A DNA stretch of 64,000 nt from Pseudacidovorax intermedius (GTDB lineage Bacteria > Pseudomonadota > Gammaproteobacteria > Burkholderiales > Burkholderiaceae_C). The stretch's first letter is position 1; each line of letters opens with the position of its first letter. The notes beneath the pieces were generated by a model. The model was not told the origin of the DNA and made no database searches. It saw nothing but the letters and a program-made list of their open reading frames with translations. Both the position numbers and the translations under genes were made by a program. The stretch lies in assembly GCF_003350475.1 (NCBI RefSeq), contig NZ_QQAV01000006.1, forward strand, positions 124,001 through 188,000, written 5' to 3'. Of the stretch, positions 34,253 through 43,236 are shown piece after piece.

Positions 34253-36825
34253 GGCTGAAGCCCCATCTCCTGCGGCCGCCGCGCCGGCTCCGCGGGCGCG
34301 GCGGCGCGGCGCGGCAGCAGGCCGGTGGCGTCGAGCAGGGCGCGCGGCAGGTCGTCCGCCGGCGGGGCGCGGTAGGCACGGGCCCGGTCGCGCAGTTGCG
34401 CCAGGTAGGCATCGTCCGTGCACAGGCGCTCGATCTCGCGGCGCCACGCGGGCCCGTCGTCCGGGTCGAGGGCGGGCATCAGGCCTGCCGAGGCTTCGAC
34501 GATGGCTGGATGGTCCGACAGCAGCACCGGCGTGCCGGCCGCCAGGCTTTCGGCCACGGGCAGGCCGAAGCCCTCGTTGAAGGACGGGAAGACGGCGAAG
34601 CGGGCATGCCGGTACAGCCACTGCAGATGCTCGTCGCGCGGCGATTCCACCACCCGCACATCGGGCGCCAGCCGCCAGTTGCGCTCCACCGCCAGCCGGG
34701 CGGCGTCCACGCCCCAGCCCCAGCGGCCGGCGAGCACCAGCATCGGCAGGCGCCCGGCCGGCAGCCGCTGCCGCAGTTGTTCCCACACATGCAGCAGCAG
34801 GATGTGGTTCTTGCGGATCTCGAGGGTCGAGCAGTACAGGACGAAGGGCCGGTCCAGGTCCAGCCCCGGCGGCGGCGCGCCTGGCCGGGCGGGGCCGGTG
34901 TCCAGGCCGGCGGGGGCTGCCACGCGCAGGGGCGGCGCGGCACGGCCCGCCTCCGCCATCGCGCGCTGCACCTGGCCTGCCGTGTAGCGCGAGACGGCCA
35001 CCAGCTGGTCCGCCTCGGCGATGACGGCGAGCATGTCGCCTGTGTACTGGCGCGGATCGCGGCCGGCGGTCCACTGCGGCGTCTCCCACACCATCAGGTC
35101 GTGCACGGCCAGCACCACGCGCACGCCGCGCGCGCGCAGCGCCTGGAAGACGGGTGTGCCCACATAGTCCCAGGGGTTGGAGACGCTCAGCAGCATGTCG
35201 CCCGCGCCAGGCGCGAAGGGCCCCGTGCCGATTGGGGCGATGCGCACATTGGCGCTGGCGCGGCCATGCAGCCAGCGTCCGAGGCGGCTGTCCGCCAGCC
35301 GGCGAAGGCGCCCCTTGCCGCGCTGGAAAGCGCCCAGCGCACGCAGGCTGCGGCCCACCGACTGCGGCACGCGCGGCGGCGGCAGCGGCGTGGCGGCCAG
35401 CTCGGCGGCGGCCAGCCGCCCGATGCCGTCGGGCATGTTGGCCAGGAACTCCAGCTCCTGCCCGGTGAGCCGCCGGTAGCCGCCATCGTCGGCACCGCGA
35501 CGCACCAGCTGAACGGGCACGGGCTGCGCGGCCAGCAGATCGCCGGTGTGGTGCTCGACGCGCGAGATGCCCACGGGCGAGTGCCAGCCCTTTTCGAGGC
35601 TGACGGAGACGTCGAACAACAGCCCCGGACCGGGCAGGCCGGCACCGGCCGGGGGCGCCTGGGGGCGGGGACACCAGGCGCCGTCCAGCACGGCAGTGAG
35701 CTGCGCCAGCACCCGCGGCGTGGCGAATTCGCGCTGTGTCCGTTCGCGCCCGGCCCGGCCCAGCCGGTCGGCCAGGGCCGGATCGCGGTGCAGCCGCTCG
35801 ATGGCGGCGGCCAGGCCCGCCACGTCGCCTTCGTCGACGAGCAGGCCGTCGACGTCGTGCCGGATCAGCTGCGCCGGCGCACCGCAGGCGAAGGCGATGA
35901 CGGGCCGGCCATGGGCCCAGGCCTCGATGATCGAGCGGCCGAAGGTCTCCGGTCCGCCATGCGCCGAGACCGAGGTGACGAGCACGGCCCGGGCCCCGCG
36001 CAGCAGCGTCGACGGATCGTCCACATGGTCGTGCAGCGACAGGGTGGAGGCCGTGCCGGCCGCGGCCATCTGCGCCTGCAGCTCGCCGTACAGCTCGGGG
36101 ATGGGCCGGTGGCCGACCGATGCGATGCGCAGGCCCGGGCAGCGCGGCCCCAGCAGCGCGGCGGCCCGCACCAGCAGGGCATGGCCCTTGAAGCGGTTGA
36201 CGGTGGCCAGGTGCAGGAAGGGCGCATCGGCCGCCAGCATGGACGCGGGCGTCTCCGGAATGTCCACCGGGTTGGGCATGACCAGTGCCCGCATCGGGCC
36301 GTGCGGCCAGACATGGCGGGCGAGGTAGTCGGGCTTTTCGAGCACCGCCCGGTCGGGCACCAGCAGCGTGGCCCGGGGCACCTGGGGCAGCAACTGCGCA
36401 TGGTCGAACCACAGGAAGTCGTGCACGCCGACGCAGGCGATGGCGTCCAGCCCGGGCAGCCAACCGGCGGCGCGCGCCAGGATGCGCAGCGAGTCCATCG
36501 TGTTGCTCAGGATGGCCGAGGGCCGCAGCGCCAGGAAGCGCTGCACCAGCAGGCGCGCGGCGCCGTCGGCGAAGTCCTCGCGGCTCGCGTCCACCTCGTG
36601 GATCTCCAGCGCGGGATGCGCCAGGAGGCGCAGCCGCTGCAGGTGCAGCGGGTTGCACGCAAAGACCGTCACCGGCCGTTCGGCCAGCAGCAGCGGCAGC
36701 AGGGTTTCGATGTTGCGTTCGGCACCGCCATAGCCGGTGGCGACCGAGAGGATGAGCAGGGGTGGTCGGGCCACGGTCGGGGTGGCGGTCGGGCGGGCGT
36801 GGTGCAAGGTGGCTTCCTGCTTCAT
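34249..36825 (-). CDS. Double GT4-type glycosyltransferase (two GT-B domains in one chain)
   Basis: 858 residues. The first transferase (about 15-400) has ILSVATGYGGAERNIETLL, SNTMDSLRIL, HLATVNRFKGHALLVRA and the donor-site motif GPETFGRSIIEAWAHGRPVIAF. The second (about 420-840) has LLFDVSVSLEKGWHSPVGISRVE, DMLLSVSNPWDYV, VLYCSTLEIRKNHILLL and FPSFNEGFGLPVAESLAAGTPVLLSD. Both carry E-x7-E-like donor motifs, so both should be active retaining GT4 enzymes. This suggests two successive sugar additions. The gene overlaps both neighbours by 4 bp. Acceptor and sugars are unknown. Confidence 0.85.
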   Translation of the reverse strand: MKQEATLHHARPTATPTVARPPLLILSVATGYGGAERNIETLLPLLLAERPVTVFACNPLHLQRLRLLAHPALEIHEVDASREDFADGAARLLVQRFLALRPSAILSNTMDSLRILARAAGWLPGLDAIACVGVHDFLWFDHAQLLPQVPRATLLVPDRAVLEKPDYLARHVWPHGPMRALVMPNPVDIPETPASMLAADAPFLHLATVNRFKGHALLVRAAALLGPRCPGLRIASVGHRPIPELYGELQAQMAAAGTASTLSLHDHVDDPSTLLRGARAVLVTSVSAHGGPETFGRSIIEAWAHGRPVIAFACGAPAQLIRHDVDGLLVDEGDVAGLAAAIERLHRDPALADRLGRAGRERTQREFATPRVLAQLTAVLDGAWCPRPQAPPAGAGLPGPGLLFDVSVSLEKGWHSPVGISRVEHHTGDLLAAQPVPVQLVRRGADDGGYRRLTGQELEFLANMPDGIGRLAAAELAATPLPPPRVPQSVGRSLRALGAFQRGKGRLRRLADSRLGRWLHGRASANVRIAPIGTGPFAPGAGDMLLSVSNPWDYVGTPVFQALRARGVRVVLAVHDLMVWETPQWTAGRDPRQYTGDMLAVIAEADQLVAVSRYTAGQVQRAMAEAGRAAPPLRVAAPAGLDTGPARPGAPPPGLDLDRPFVLYCSTLEIRKNHILLLHVWEQLRQRLPAGRLPMLVLAGRWGWGVDAARLAVERNWRLAPDVRVVESPRDEHLQWLYRHARFAVFPSFNEGFGLPVAESLAAGTPVLLSDHPAIVEASAGLMPALDPDDGPAWRREIERLCTDDAYLAQLRDRARAYRAPPADDLPRALLDATGLLPRRAAAPAEPARRPQEMGLQP

Positions 36826-37997
36826 TCGGGCGCAGGGCGGGAGGAGGAAAAGGCCGGCGCGAGGCAGTACTCGGCACGCAGCAGGCGTCCGGCCTCGCGC
36901 GCCAGGCGCTCGGCCAGCACCGGGTCGGTCAGCAGGGCGGCGCAGTGCCGCGCAAAGCGCTCGGCGTGGTCGGCCACGAGCAGGTGGCGGCCGGGCTCGA
37001 CCGCCAGCCCGCGGGCGGCATGGGAGGTGGCCACCACGGGCCGCCCGTACTGCCATGCCTCCAGCACCTTCAGCTTGGTGCCGCCGCCGCCGCGCACCGG
37101 GGCGATGACGGCCGTGGCCTGGGCGTAGAGCGGTCGCAGGTCGGCGGGCTCGTGCGCATAGGCGATGCCGTGCGCCGCCAGCTGCTGGCACAGCGACGCC
37201 TCGGCCCGGCCGGCGGCGACGACCTGCACATCGGGCACCATTCGGCGCAGGCGGGGCAGCACGGCGCGGGCGAACCACAGCAGCGCATCCTCGTTCGGCG
37301 GATAGAACAGCGCGCCCACGAAGAGCAGCGTGCGCCCGTCCTTCGGCGGCGGTGGCAGGTCGGGCCCGGGATCGGGCACCAGCCGGTTGGGGCTGGCGCG
37401 CACCTCGCGCATGCCCGGCAGGCGCGCCACGCGGGCGGCGTCCTCGAAGGCGGAGAGATGGACGGTGCGGTAGGCGGGCAGCAGTTGCCGCTCCAGCCGG
37501 GCGTAGCGCCGCGCCTGCAGCAGACCCTGCGCTGCGGCACGCCAGCGGCCGTGGCGCAGGGCCAGGCCCGCAAGGCTGCAGCGCGTGGCCGACTCCCAGT
37601 CGTCGCAGTCCATCTCGGCGACGGCGCGCCAGGCGGCAGGCAGATGCGCCGCCAGGTCGTGCATGTAGAAGCGGAAGACGAGCACGCGCACCGGCGCCGG
37701 GCCGGGCAGGGCGGCCAGCGCCGCGGCGGCGCCCGCGTCCGGGTCGAACCAGTCCGCCAGCGCGCGCGGGGCCAGGGCGGGGCCGGTGCAGTGCACCACA
37801 TGCAGCCGGCCGGGCAGCGGCGTGCGCGGCACGGGCGCCTCGGCATGGCGGGTCGCCAGCACGATGTCGAGTGCATGCGTGGCCGCCAGCTCGCAGGCCC
37901 AGCGCCATCCCCGGCGCATCAGGCCCACGCCCTGCGGGTCGGGCAGCACATGGGTCAGCAGGATGGCCCGGCTGCGCGGGACCTGCGCGTCGCTCAC
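36822..37997 (-). CDS. Glycosyltransferase, GT4-type
   Basis: 391 residues. N-terminal half: AILLTHVLPDPQGVGLMRRGW, with the glycine-rich acceptor loop and AEMDCDDWES. C-terminal half: TLLFVGALFYPPNEDALLWFA and the donor-binding GGGGTKLKVLEAWQYGRPVVAT. The latter two resemble the GtfA/PslH-like group of GT4 enzymes. The start is GTG at 37997, which overlaps the upstream stop as GTGA; no ATG start fits. It is followed with a 4-bp overlap by the double transferase. Confidence 0.85.
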   Translation of the reverse strand: MSDAQVPRSRAILLTHVLPDPQGVGLMRRGWRWACELAATHALDIVLATRHAEAPVPRTPLPGRLHVVHCTGPALAPRALADWFDPDAGAAAALAALPGPAPVRVLVFRFYMHDLAAHLPAAWRAVAEMDCDDWESATRCSLAGLALRHGRWRAAAQGLLQARRYARLERQLLPAYRTVHLSAFEDAARVARLPGMREVRASPNRLVPDPGPDLPPPPKDGRTLLFVGALFYPPNEDALLWFARAVLPRLRRMVPDVQVVAAGRAEASLCQQLAAHGIAYAHEPADLRPLYAQATAVIAPVRGGGGTKLKVLEAWQYGRPVVATSHAARGLAVEPGRHLLVADHAERFARHCAALLTDPVLAERLAREAGRLLRAEYCLAPAFSSSRPAPE

Positions 37998-38908
37998 GAG
38001 GCCCTCGGCCCCCGCAGCCGGCGCAGCCACCGGCCCAGGGCCGACGGCGCGAGGCCGGGCGGCAGGTGCGGCCGTGCCAGGCGGGCGTAGGTGGTGCGTG
38101 CCCGCGCCACGTACTCGGGCGTGAGCTGCGTGTGGTCGAAGTCGGACATGTCGCGCCGGTCCACGTCCCACCAGAGGTGCGCCCACAGGTGCAGGCTGGT
38201 GGCGTCCGGCGGCAGCGTGCGGTCCTGCTCGAACAGGCCGGCGATGCCCTCGCGCGTCCAGTCGAGCGAGAAGAAGCGGCTTTCCGGCTCGACGCGGATC
38301 CATTCGGGGAACTCGCGGCTGAGCCGGTACGGCAGGAAGGTGGAGTGGTTGCTCCAGCTGCCGTCGAAGGCGCCCGGCATGCGCTCGAGCCAGGTCCGCA
38401 CGAAGGGCGAGCCGGGCTCGGCCATGATCAGCGCATTGCACAGCGAGCCCTCGGGCGAGGAGGGCGCGCCGACGTCGACGCGCTCATGGCCCATCACGCA
38501 GGATTCCTCGAACAGCGCGGCTGGCGGCGGCGCCACGAACAGGGTGTCCATGTCCGCATAGATGCCGCCCTGCTCATGCAGCACGCGCAGCCGGATGAAG
38601 TCGGACACATGCGCGTAGGCGAATTGGCGGATGTAGTCGTCCTGGTAGTTCAGGTCGATGCGCAGCTCGTGCTCGGGAATCTGCTGCACTTCGATGCGCG
38701 GGCGGATGCGCTCCCACAGCGGCCCGTGCGGCTGGTTGTGCAGGTGCACCACCACGCGGTCCGGCCGGTTGACCTGCAGGCACGAGGCCAGGCACAGGTA
38801 GTGCAGCAGGTGGAAGGGCTCGGTCTGCGGCCGCAGGCCGAAGACGAAGTGGTAGGTGTTGGGGATGCGCGCGGGGCGCGCCGGCGCGGGAGGCGTAGTG
38901 GCGGTCAA
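37994..38908 (-). CDS. Glycosyltransferase, GT32-like (DxD sugar-binding)
   Basis: 304 residues. IPNTYHFVFG at the N-terminus and the metal-binding DxD in LHEQGGIYADMDTLFVAPP, followed by NALIMAEPGSPFVRTWLE, match GT32/capsule-type sugar transferases. The only start in frame before the conserved region is TTG at 38908; the next upstream in-frame codon signal is a stop, and the Shine-Dalgarno is weak. It is the first gene of the coupled minus-strand series and is divergent from another transferase across 126 bp. Confidence 0.82.
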   Translation of the reverse strand: MTATTPPAPARPARIPNTYHFVFGLRPQTEPFHLLHYLCLASCLQVNRPDRVVVHLHNQPHGPLWERIRPRIEVQQIPEHELRIDLNYQDDYIRQFAYAHVSDFIRLRVLHEQGGIYADMDTLFVAPPPAALFEESCVMGHERVDVGAPSSPEGSLCNALIMAEPGSPFVRTWLERMPGAFDGSWSNHSTFLPYRLSREFPEWIRVEPESRFFSLDWTREGIAGLFEQDRTLPPDATSLHLWAHLWWDVDRRDMSDFDHTQLTPEYVARARTTYARLARPHLPPGLAPSALGRWLRRLRGPRAS

Positions 38909-39034
38909 GGTGGCTGCGGTGCGCGAAAGGGCGGCAGGCGGCCATGCACTCGGGGCGCACCACCCAGCTGCCGCTTGGGGAGCCCCTGAGTCGATTTGTT
39001 ATGTTCCGTGAAATATACACGACGGATTTTTGCA

Positions 39035-40405
39035 ATGAGCCTCAGTCCTCCCGCGCCCCGCCGGGCGCTGCGCTACATCGGCCTTGGCGATACCAGCGGC
39101 TATGCCGTCGCGGCCGCGGCGCTGGTGCGCGCGCTGCGGGACGCGGGCACCGCCATCGCGTGGGAACCCATGCTGCCTGGTGGCGCGCTGGGCCTGGGCT
39201 ATGCGCCGGCCGCCTCGCCGGAGGCCGGCCCGGAGGACCTCTGGCCCCTGCGCGACGACGCGCGCGACTGCGACATGGCCATCGTGCACTTCGTGCCCGA
39301 GTACTACCCGCACTTCATCGACCGCGAGCGCGCCCGCGGCACCCGCTGCGTGGTCGGCCACACGGTGTGGGAGACCGACCGGCTGCCGCGCCACTGGCCC
39401 GCGCTCATCAACCGGCTCGACGCCGTGATCGTGCCGACCGAGTGGAACCGCCAGGTGTTCCGCGACAGCGGCGTGACGATCCCGATCTGGGTGGTGCCGC
39501 ACCTGCCCCGGCCCGCGCGCGCCGCGACGGCGGCGGATCGGGCGCGGCTTCTGCAGCGCCTGCCGCCGCTGCAGGGCCGGCGCATCTTCTACACGGTGTC
39601 GACCTGGCTGGAGCGCAAGTCCATCGGTCCGCTGGTGGACGCCTTCGCCGAGGCCTTCCGCCACGACGATCCGGTCGCGCTGGTCATCAAGACCACCGCG
39701 CACGACCTGGAGCGGGTGCGCCGCGATCCGGGCCACGAGGGCGAGAGCGTGCCGGTGCTGCCCCAGTTCGAGGCCATGGTGGGCCGCGCCGTGCTGCGCC
39801 ATGGCCGCCTGCCGCCGCCCATCTGCCTGATCACGGACGAACTGCCCGATGCCGAGCTGCATGCCCTGCACGAACTGGGCGACTGCTTCGTCTCGCTGTG
39901 CCGGGCCGAAGGCTGGGGCCTGGGCGCCTTCGAGGCGGCGCAGGCCGGGCGGCCGGTGATCATCACCGGCTGGGGTGGGCCCACGGCCTTCCTGCGGCCG
40001 GATGCGGCCTATTTCGTCGAGAGCCGGCTGGTGCCCGTGCAGCCCGGCGAGGCCAATGGCAGCTACACGCCCGACCAGCACTGGGCCGAACCGGACATCG
40101 CCGCGGCCGTCGCCGCGCTGCGGGCCGTGGCGGCCGACCCCGCCGAGGCGGCGCGGCGCGGTGCCATGGCGGCCCGGCACATCCGGCACGCCATCGAACC
40201 GGCGGCGGTGGCCGGCGCGCTGTTGGAAGCGCTGGCCCGCTGCGAAGCGCGGGTCGAACCCGCGCCGGCCCCGGCTCCGGCCGATGCGCCGGCCTCCGTG
40301 GAAGCGGCGCAGCCGGCCATGGTGCCTCCGCCGCCAGCAAGCCTGCCCCGGCGTGCGCTGCGCCGGGCGCGGCGTGTTCTGCGGCGGCTGGTGGCGGGGC
40401 GGTGA
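39035..40405 (+). CDS. Glycosyltransferase, GT4/GT1-like
   Basis: 456 residues from MSLSPPAPRR. Motifs: RYIGLGDTSGYAVAAAAL (acceptor-side glycine loop), VVGHTVWETDRLP, VPTEWNRQVF, and the donor site CRAEGWGLGAFEAAQAGRPVIITGWGG. These place it with GT-B single-domain enzymes. The C-terminal 70 residues are Ala/Pro-rich and basic. Its promoter lies in the AT-rich 126-bp spacer shared with the divergent GT32-like gene. The plus-strand orientation separates it from the coupled four, but its product probably acts in the same pathway. Confidence 0.82.
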   Translation: MSLSPPAPRRALRYIGLGDTSGYAVAAAALVRALRDAGTAIAWEPMLPGGALGLGYAPAASPEAGPEDLWPLRDDARDCDMAIVHFVPEYYPHFIDRERARGTRCVVGHTVWETDRLPRHWPALINRLDAVIVPTEWNRQVFRDSGVTIPIWVVPHLPRPARAATAADRARLLQRLPPLQGRRIFYTVSTWLERKSIGPLVDAFAEAFRHDDPVALVIKTTAHDLERVRRDPGHEGESVPVLPQFEAMVGRAVLRHGRLPPPICLITDELPDAELHALHELGDCFVSLCRAEGWGLGAFEAAQAGRPVIITGWGGPTAFLRPDAAYFVESRLVPVQPGEANGSYTPDQHWAEPDIAAAVAALRAVAADPAEAARRGAMAARHIRHAIEPAAVAGALLEALARCEARVEPAPAPAPADAPASVEAAQPAMVPPPPASLPRRALRRARRVLRRLVAGR

Positions 40406-40453
40406 AACCATCGGCCCGCCGCCTTCCGCGCAGCACGATCAGGGCGCTGGCGC

Positions 40454-41335
40454 TCAGGGCCGCCGCTGCCGGATCAGCGTCAGCAGCGCCTGCGCCGCCG
40501 GCGACAGCGACCGGTCCCGCCGCCGTACCAGGTAGACCTGCCGGCTGAGCCCGGGCAAGGGCAGCGGCCGGGTGTGCAGCCCGGCCTGCTGGAAGTGGAA
40601 CAGCGTCAGCGTCGGCACCACGCTGATGCCCAGACCCGCGCGCACCATGCCCATCACGGTGGCCAATTGCTCCACCTCCATCAGCGTGCGCAGCGGTTGC
40701 GGATGCAGAGCCGCCTCCAGGTACTGCCGCACGCTGCTCGTGCGCGCCAGGTGGATGAAGGGCCAGTCGCCCAGGTCGGCGGCGGTGAGCTTGCGGCGCC
40801 GCACCAGCGGATGATCGTCGCGGCAGACCAGGTGGAATTCATCGCTGCAGAAGGGCTCGGCCTGCAGCTGGGGCGTGTCGGCGCGGATGGCGGCCAGCGC
40901 GAAGTCGGCGCTGCCGCCGGCCACCCGCTCGATGCAGGGCTCGGAAAGCACGTCCGCGATCTCCAGCACGATGCCGGGATGGGCCTCGCGGAATTCGGCC
41001 AGCACCTGCGGCAGCCAGCCGGCGGCCAGCGAGGGCAGCAGCGCCAGCGAGACGCGCCCGCGCCGCAGCTGGGCGCTGTCGCGTGCGGCGTCGAGCGCTG
41101 CGTCGATCTCGGCGCGGATGCGCTCGGCCGCCGCCATGAAATTGCGGCCCTCGTCAGTCAGCGCCACATGCCGCGTGCTGCGGTCGAACAGGCGCAGCCC
41201 CAGGCCATCCTCCAGCGTGCGGATCAGCGCGCTGAAGGCCGGCTGCGACAGGTGGCACTGCTCCGCCGCGCGGGTGAAGTGGCGCTCGGTGGCCAGGGCC
41301 AGGAAGGCATCGAGCTGGCGGCTGCTCAGATTCAT
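40454..41335 (-). CDS. LysR-family transcriptional regulator
   Basis: 293 residues. The N-terminal winged helix is LDAFLALATERHFTRAAEQCHLSQPAFSALIRTLEDGLGLRLFDRS, and the rest is a periplasmic-binding-like co-inducer domain. It is divergent from the AtuA-like gene, with a T-N11-A palindrome between them, and so is likely to control that cluster. The inducer is unknown. Confidence 0.93.
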   Translation of the reverse strand: MNLSSRQLDAFLALATERHFTRAAEQCHLSQPAFSALIRTLEDGLGLRLFDRSTRHVALTDEGRNFMAAAERIRAEIDAALDAARDSAQLRRGRVSLALLPSLAAGWLPQVLAEFREAHPGIVLEIADVLSEPCIERVAGGSADFALAAIRADTPQLQAEPFCSDEFHLVCRDDHPLVRRRKLTAADLGDWPFIHLARTSSVRQYLEAALHPQPLRTLMEVEQLATVMGMVRAGLGISVVPTLTLFHFQQAGLHTRPLPLPGLSRQVYLVRRRDRSLSPAAQALLTLIRQRRP

Positions 41336-41350
41336 TGGTAATGCGGATGA

Positions 41351-41365
41351 ATTGATCCTGACAAT
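41351..41365. promoter_or_regulatory. LysR-type operator
   Basis: ATTG-N7-CAAT (ATTGATCCTGACAAT) contains the T-N11-A core of LysR boxes. It lies 16 bp upstream of the lysR-type gene and 53 bp upstream of the AtuA-like gene, as expected for a divergent autoregulatory site. Confidence 0.55.
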
Positions 41366-41417
41366 CTATTTCACAGAATAACGCGTCGACCCTAGAGTGC
41401 CGGCGCAGGAGACACGC

Positions 41418-42788
41418 ATGGCACTGAAGGAACGACTGCTGATCGGCTGCGCCGCCGGCTTCTCGGGCGACCGGGTGGACGCCGCCGCGCCCGTGGTGCG
41501 CGAGCTGATCGCCCGCGGCCAGCCCGCCGTGCTGATCTTCGAGACCCTGGCGGAGCGCACCCTGGCGCTGGCCCAGCTGGCCCGCCGCGACAACCCCGAT
41601 GCCGGCTTCGAGCCGCTGCTGGACGAGCTGCTGCGGCCCGTGCTGGCCGACTGCCTGGCCCATGGCATCCGCATCGTCAGCAACTTCGGCGCCGCCAATC
41701 CGCATGGCGCCGCACGGCGCATCCAGCAGCTGGCGCGCGGGCTCGGCCTGCGCGCGCCCCGCATCGCCGTCGTGCATGGTGACGACCTGTCCGGGCCCGA
41801 GCACCACGACCTGCTGGCCCAGTGCCTGGGCGCCGCCATGCCTGCCGAGCCACCGGTCAGCGCCAACGCCTACATCGGTGCCGAGGCCATCGCCAACGCG
41901 CTGCGTGCGGGCGCGGACATCGTCGTCGCCGGTCGCGTGGCCGACCCGGCGCTGGCCCTGGGCCCGGCGTTGGCGCATTACGGCTGGGCCCTGGACGACT
42001 GGGACCGCCTGGCGGGCGCGACCATGGCCGGGCACCTGCTGGAGTGCGGCGCACAGGTGACCGGCGGCTACTTCGCCGACCCCGGCTACAAGGACGTGCC
42101 GGGCCTGGCCGAGCTGGGCTACCCCATCGCCGAGATCGAGGCCGACGGCAGCTGCACCCTGTTCAAGCCCGAAGGCACCGGCGGCCGGCTGGATCTGCAC
42201 ACCGTCAAGGAACAGCTGCTCTACGAGCTGCACGACCCCGGCGCCTACCTGACGCCCGACGTGGTGGCCGACATCCGCGAGGCGGAGGTGCTGCAGACGG
42301 CCGATGGCGTGCGGCTGCAGGGTGTGCGCGGCCATGCGCGGCCGGCCACGCTCAAGGTCAATGTGTGCCATGCCACCGGCTGGTTCGCCGAGGGCGAGAT
42401 CAGCTATGCCGGCGCCCGGGCCCTGGGCCGCGCGCGGCTGGCCGGTGACGTGCTGCGCGAGCGCCTGCGCGATGCCGGCCCGCTGCGTGTGGACCTGATC
42501 GGCGCCTGCAGCATCTTCGGCGACGACGAGGGCCGGGCACTGGCCGCCGTGCTCGACCAGGCCACCACCTCAACGCAGGACGCGCTGCGCGACATCCGCC
42601 TGAGGGTCGCCATCCAGCACACCGATGCGGACGTCGCCCGCCGCCTGGTGCGGGAGGTGACGGCCCTGTACTGCTGCGGCCCGGCCGGCGGCGGTGGCGT
42701 GCGCACGGGCATGCGACCGCGCCTGGGCACGGTCTCCTGCCTGGTGCCGCGCGAGGCGGTGAACACCGGCTACTTCATGGTCGACTGA
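41418..42788 (+). CDS. AtuA-like protein (DUF1446, acyclic terpene utilisation family)
   Basis: 456 residues. Conserved DUF1446 elements: IGCAAGFSGDRVDAA, NFGAANPHGAARRIQQLA, VVAGRVADPALALGP, GHLLECGAQVTGGYFADPGYKD, LYELHDPGAYLTPDVVAD. In Pseudomonas the atu operon degrades citronellol and geraniol; AtuA's own reaction is not established. Distant relatives act on hydroxy acids, so the name does not prove terpene use here. The start MALKERLLIG is preceded by an AGGAGACA. It is the first gene of a four-gene plus-strand series. Confidence 0.85.
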   Translation: MALKERLLIGCAAGFSGDRVDAAAPVVRELIARGQPAVLIFETLAERTLALAQLARRDNPDAGFEPLLDELLRPVLADCLAHGIRIVSNFGAANPHGAARRIQQLARGLGLRAPRIAVVHGDDLSGPEHHDLLAQCLGAAMPAEPPVSANAYIGAEAIANALRAGADIVVAGRVADPALALGPALAHYGWALDDWDRLAGATMAGHLLECGAQVTGGYFADPGYKDVPGLAELGYPIAEIEADGSCTLFKPEGTGGRLDLHTVKEQLLYELHDPGAYLTPDVVADIREAEVLQTADGVRLQGVRGHARPATLKVNVCHATGWFAEGEISYAGARALGRARLAGDVLRERLRDAGPLRVDLIGACSIFGDDEGRALAAVLDQATTSTQDALRDIRLRVAIQHTDADVARRLVREVTALYCCGPAGGGGVRTGMRPRLGTVSCLVPREAVNTGYFMVD

Positions 42789-42801
42789 CCGGAGCTGCGA
42801 C

Positions 42802-43194
42802 ATGACTGCCACCCCGCTTCTCGACGTCGGCCCGGACCCGATCATCGTCCCCCTGCACCGGCTGGCCCACGGCCGCACCGGCGACAAGGGCAACCGCTCC
42901 AACATCAGCGTGATCGCCTGGCATGCGGACCTGTGGCCGCTGCTGGTCGACCAGGTGACGGAAGAAGCCGTTGGCGCGCTGTTCGCCCATCGCCGGCCCA
43001 GCCGCGTCACGCGCCACCTGCTGCCGAAGCTCCAGGCCATGAACTTCGTGCTCGACGACGTGCTCGACGGCGGCGTCAACGACGCCCTCAACCTCGACAG
43101 CCATGGCAAGGCGCTGTCGTACCTGCTGCTCGACCTGCCGGTGCGGGTGCCTGCCGCGCTGCGCGGGCACCTGGCCGGCCCACCCATCGACTGA
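42802..43194 (+). CDS. AtuA-related small ferredoxin-fold domain protein
   Basis: 130 residues. The start of the domain, VPLHRLAHGRTGDKGNRSNISVIAW, and the end, SHGKALSYLLLDLPV, match the C-terminal domain that follows DUF1446 in longer AtuA proteins. Here it is a separate gene 13 bp downstream of the AtuA-like gene, so the two subunits likely form one complex. Function follows that of its partner and is unknown. Confidence 0.82.
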   Translation: MTATPLLDVGPDPIIVPLHRLAHGRTGDKGNRSNISVIAWHADLWPLLVDQVTEEAVGALFAHRRPSRVTRHLLPKLQAMNFVLDDVLDGGVNDALNLDSHGKALSYLLLDLPVRVPAALRGHLAGPPID

Positions 43195-43236
43195 CGACCA
43201 TCCTTCATCCACCCCCGACCCGAGGAGACAACAGAC

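Noticed and set aside
34165-37128. A 987-codon plus-strand open frame
   Set aside because: It lies opposite the glycosyltransferase genes, which have clear catalytic motifs; its composition is that of an antisense shadow.
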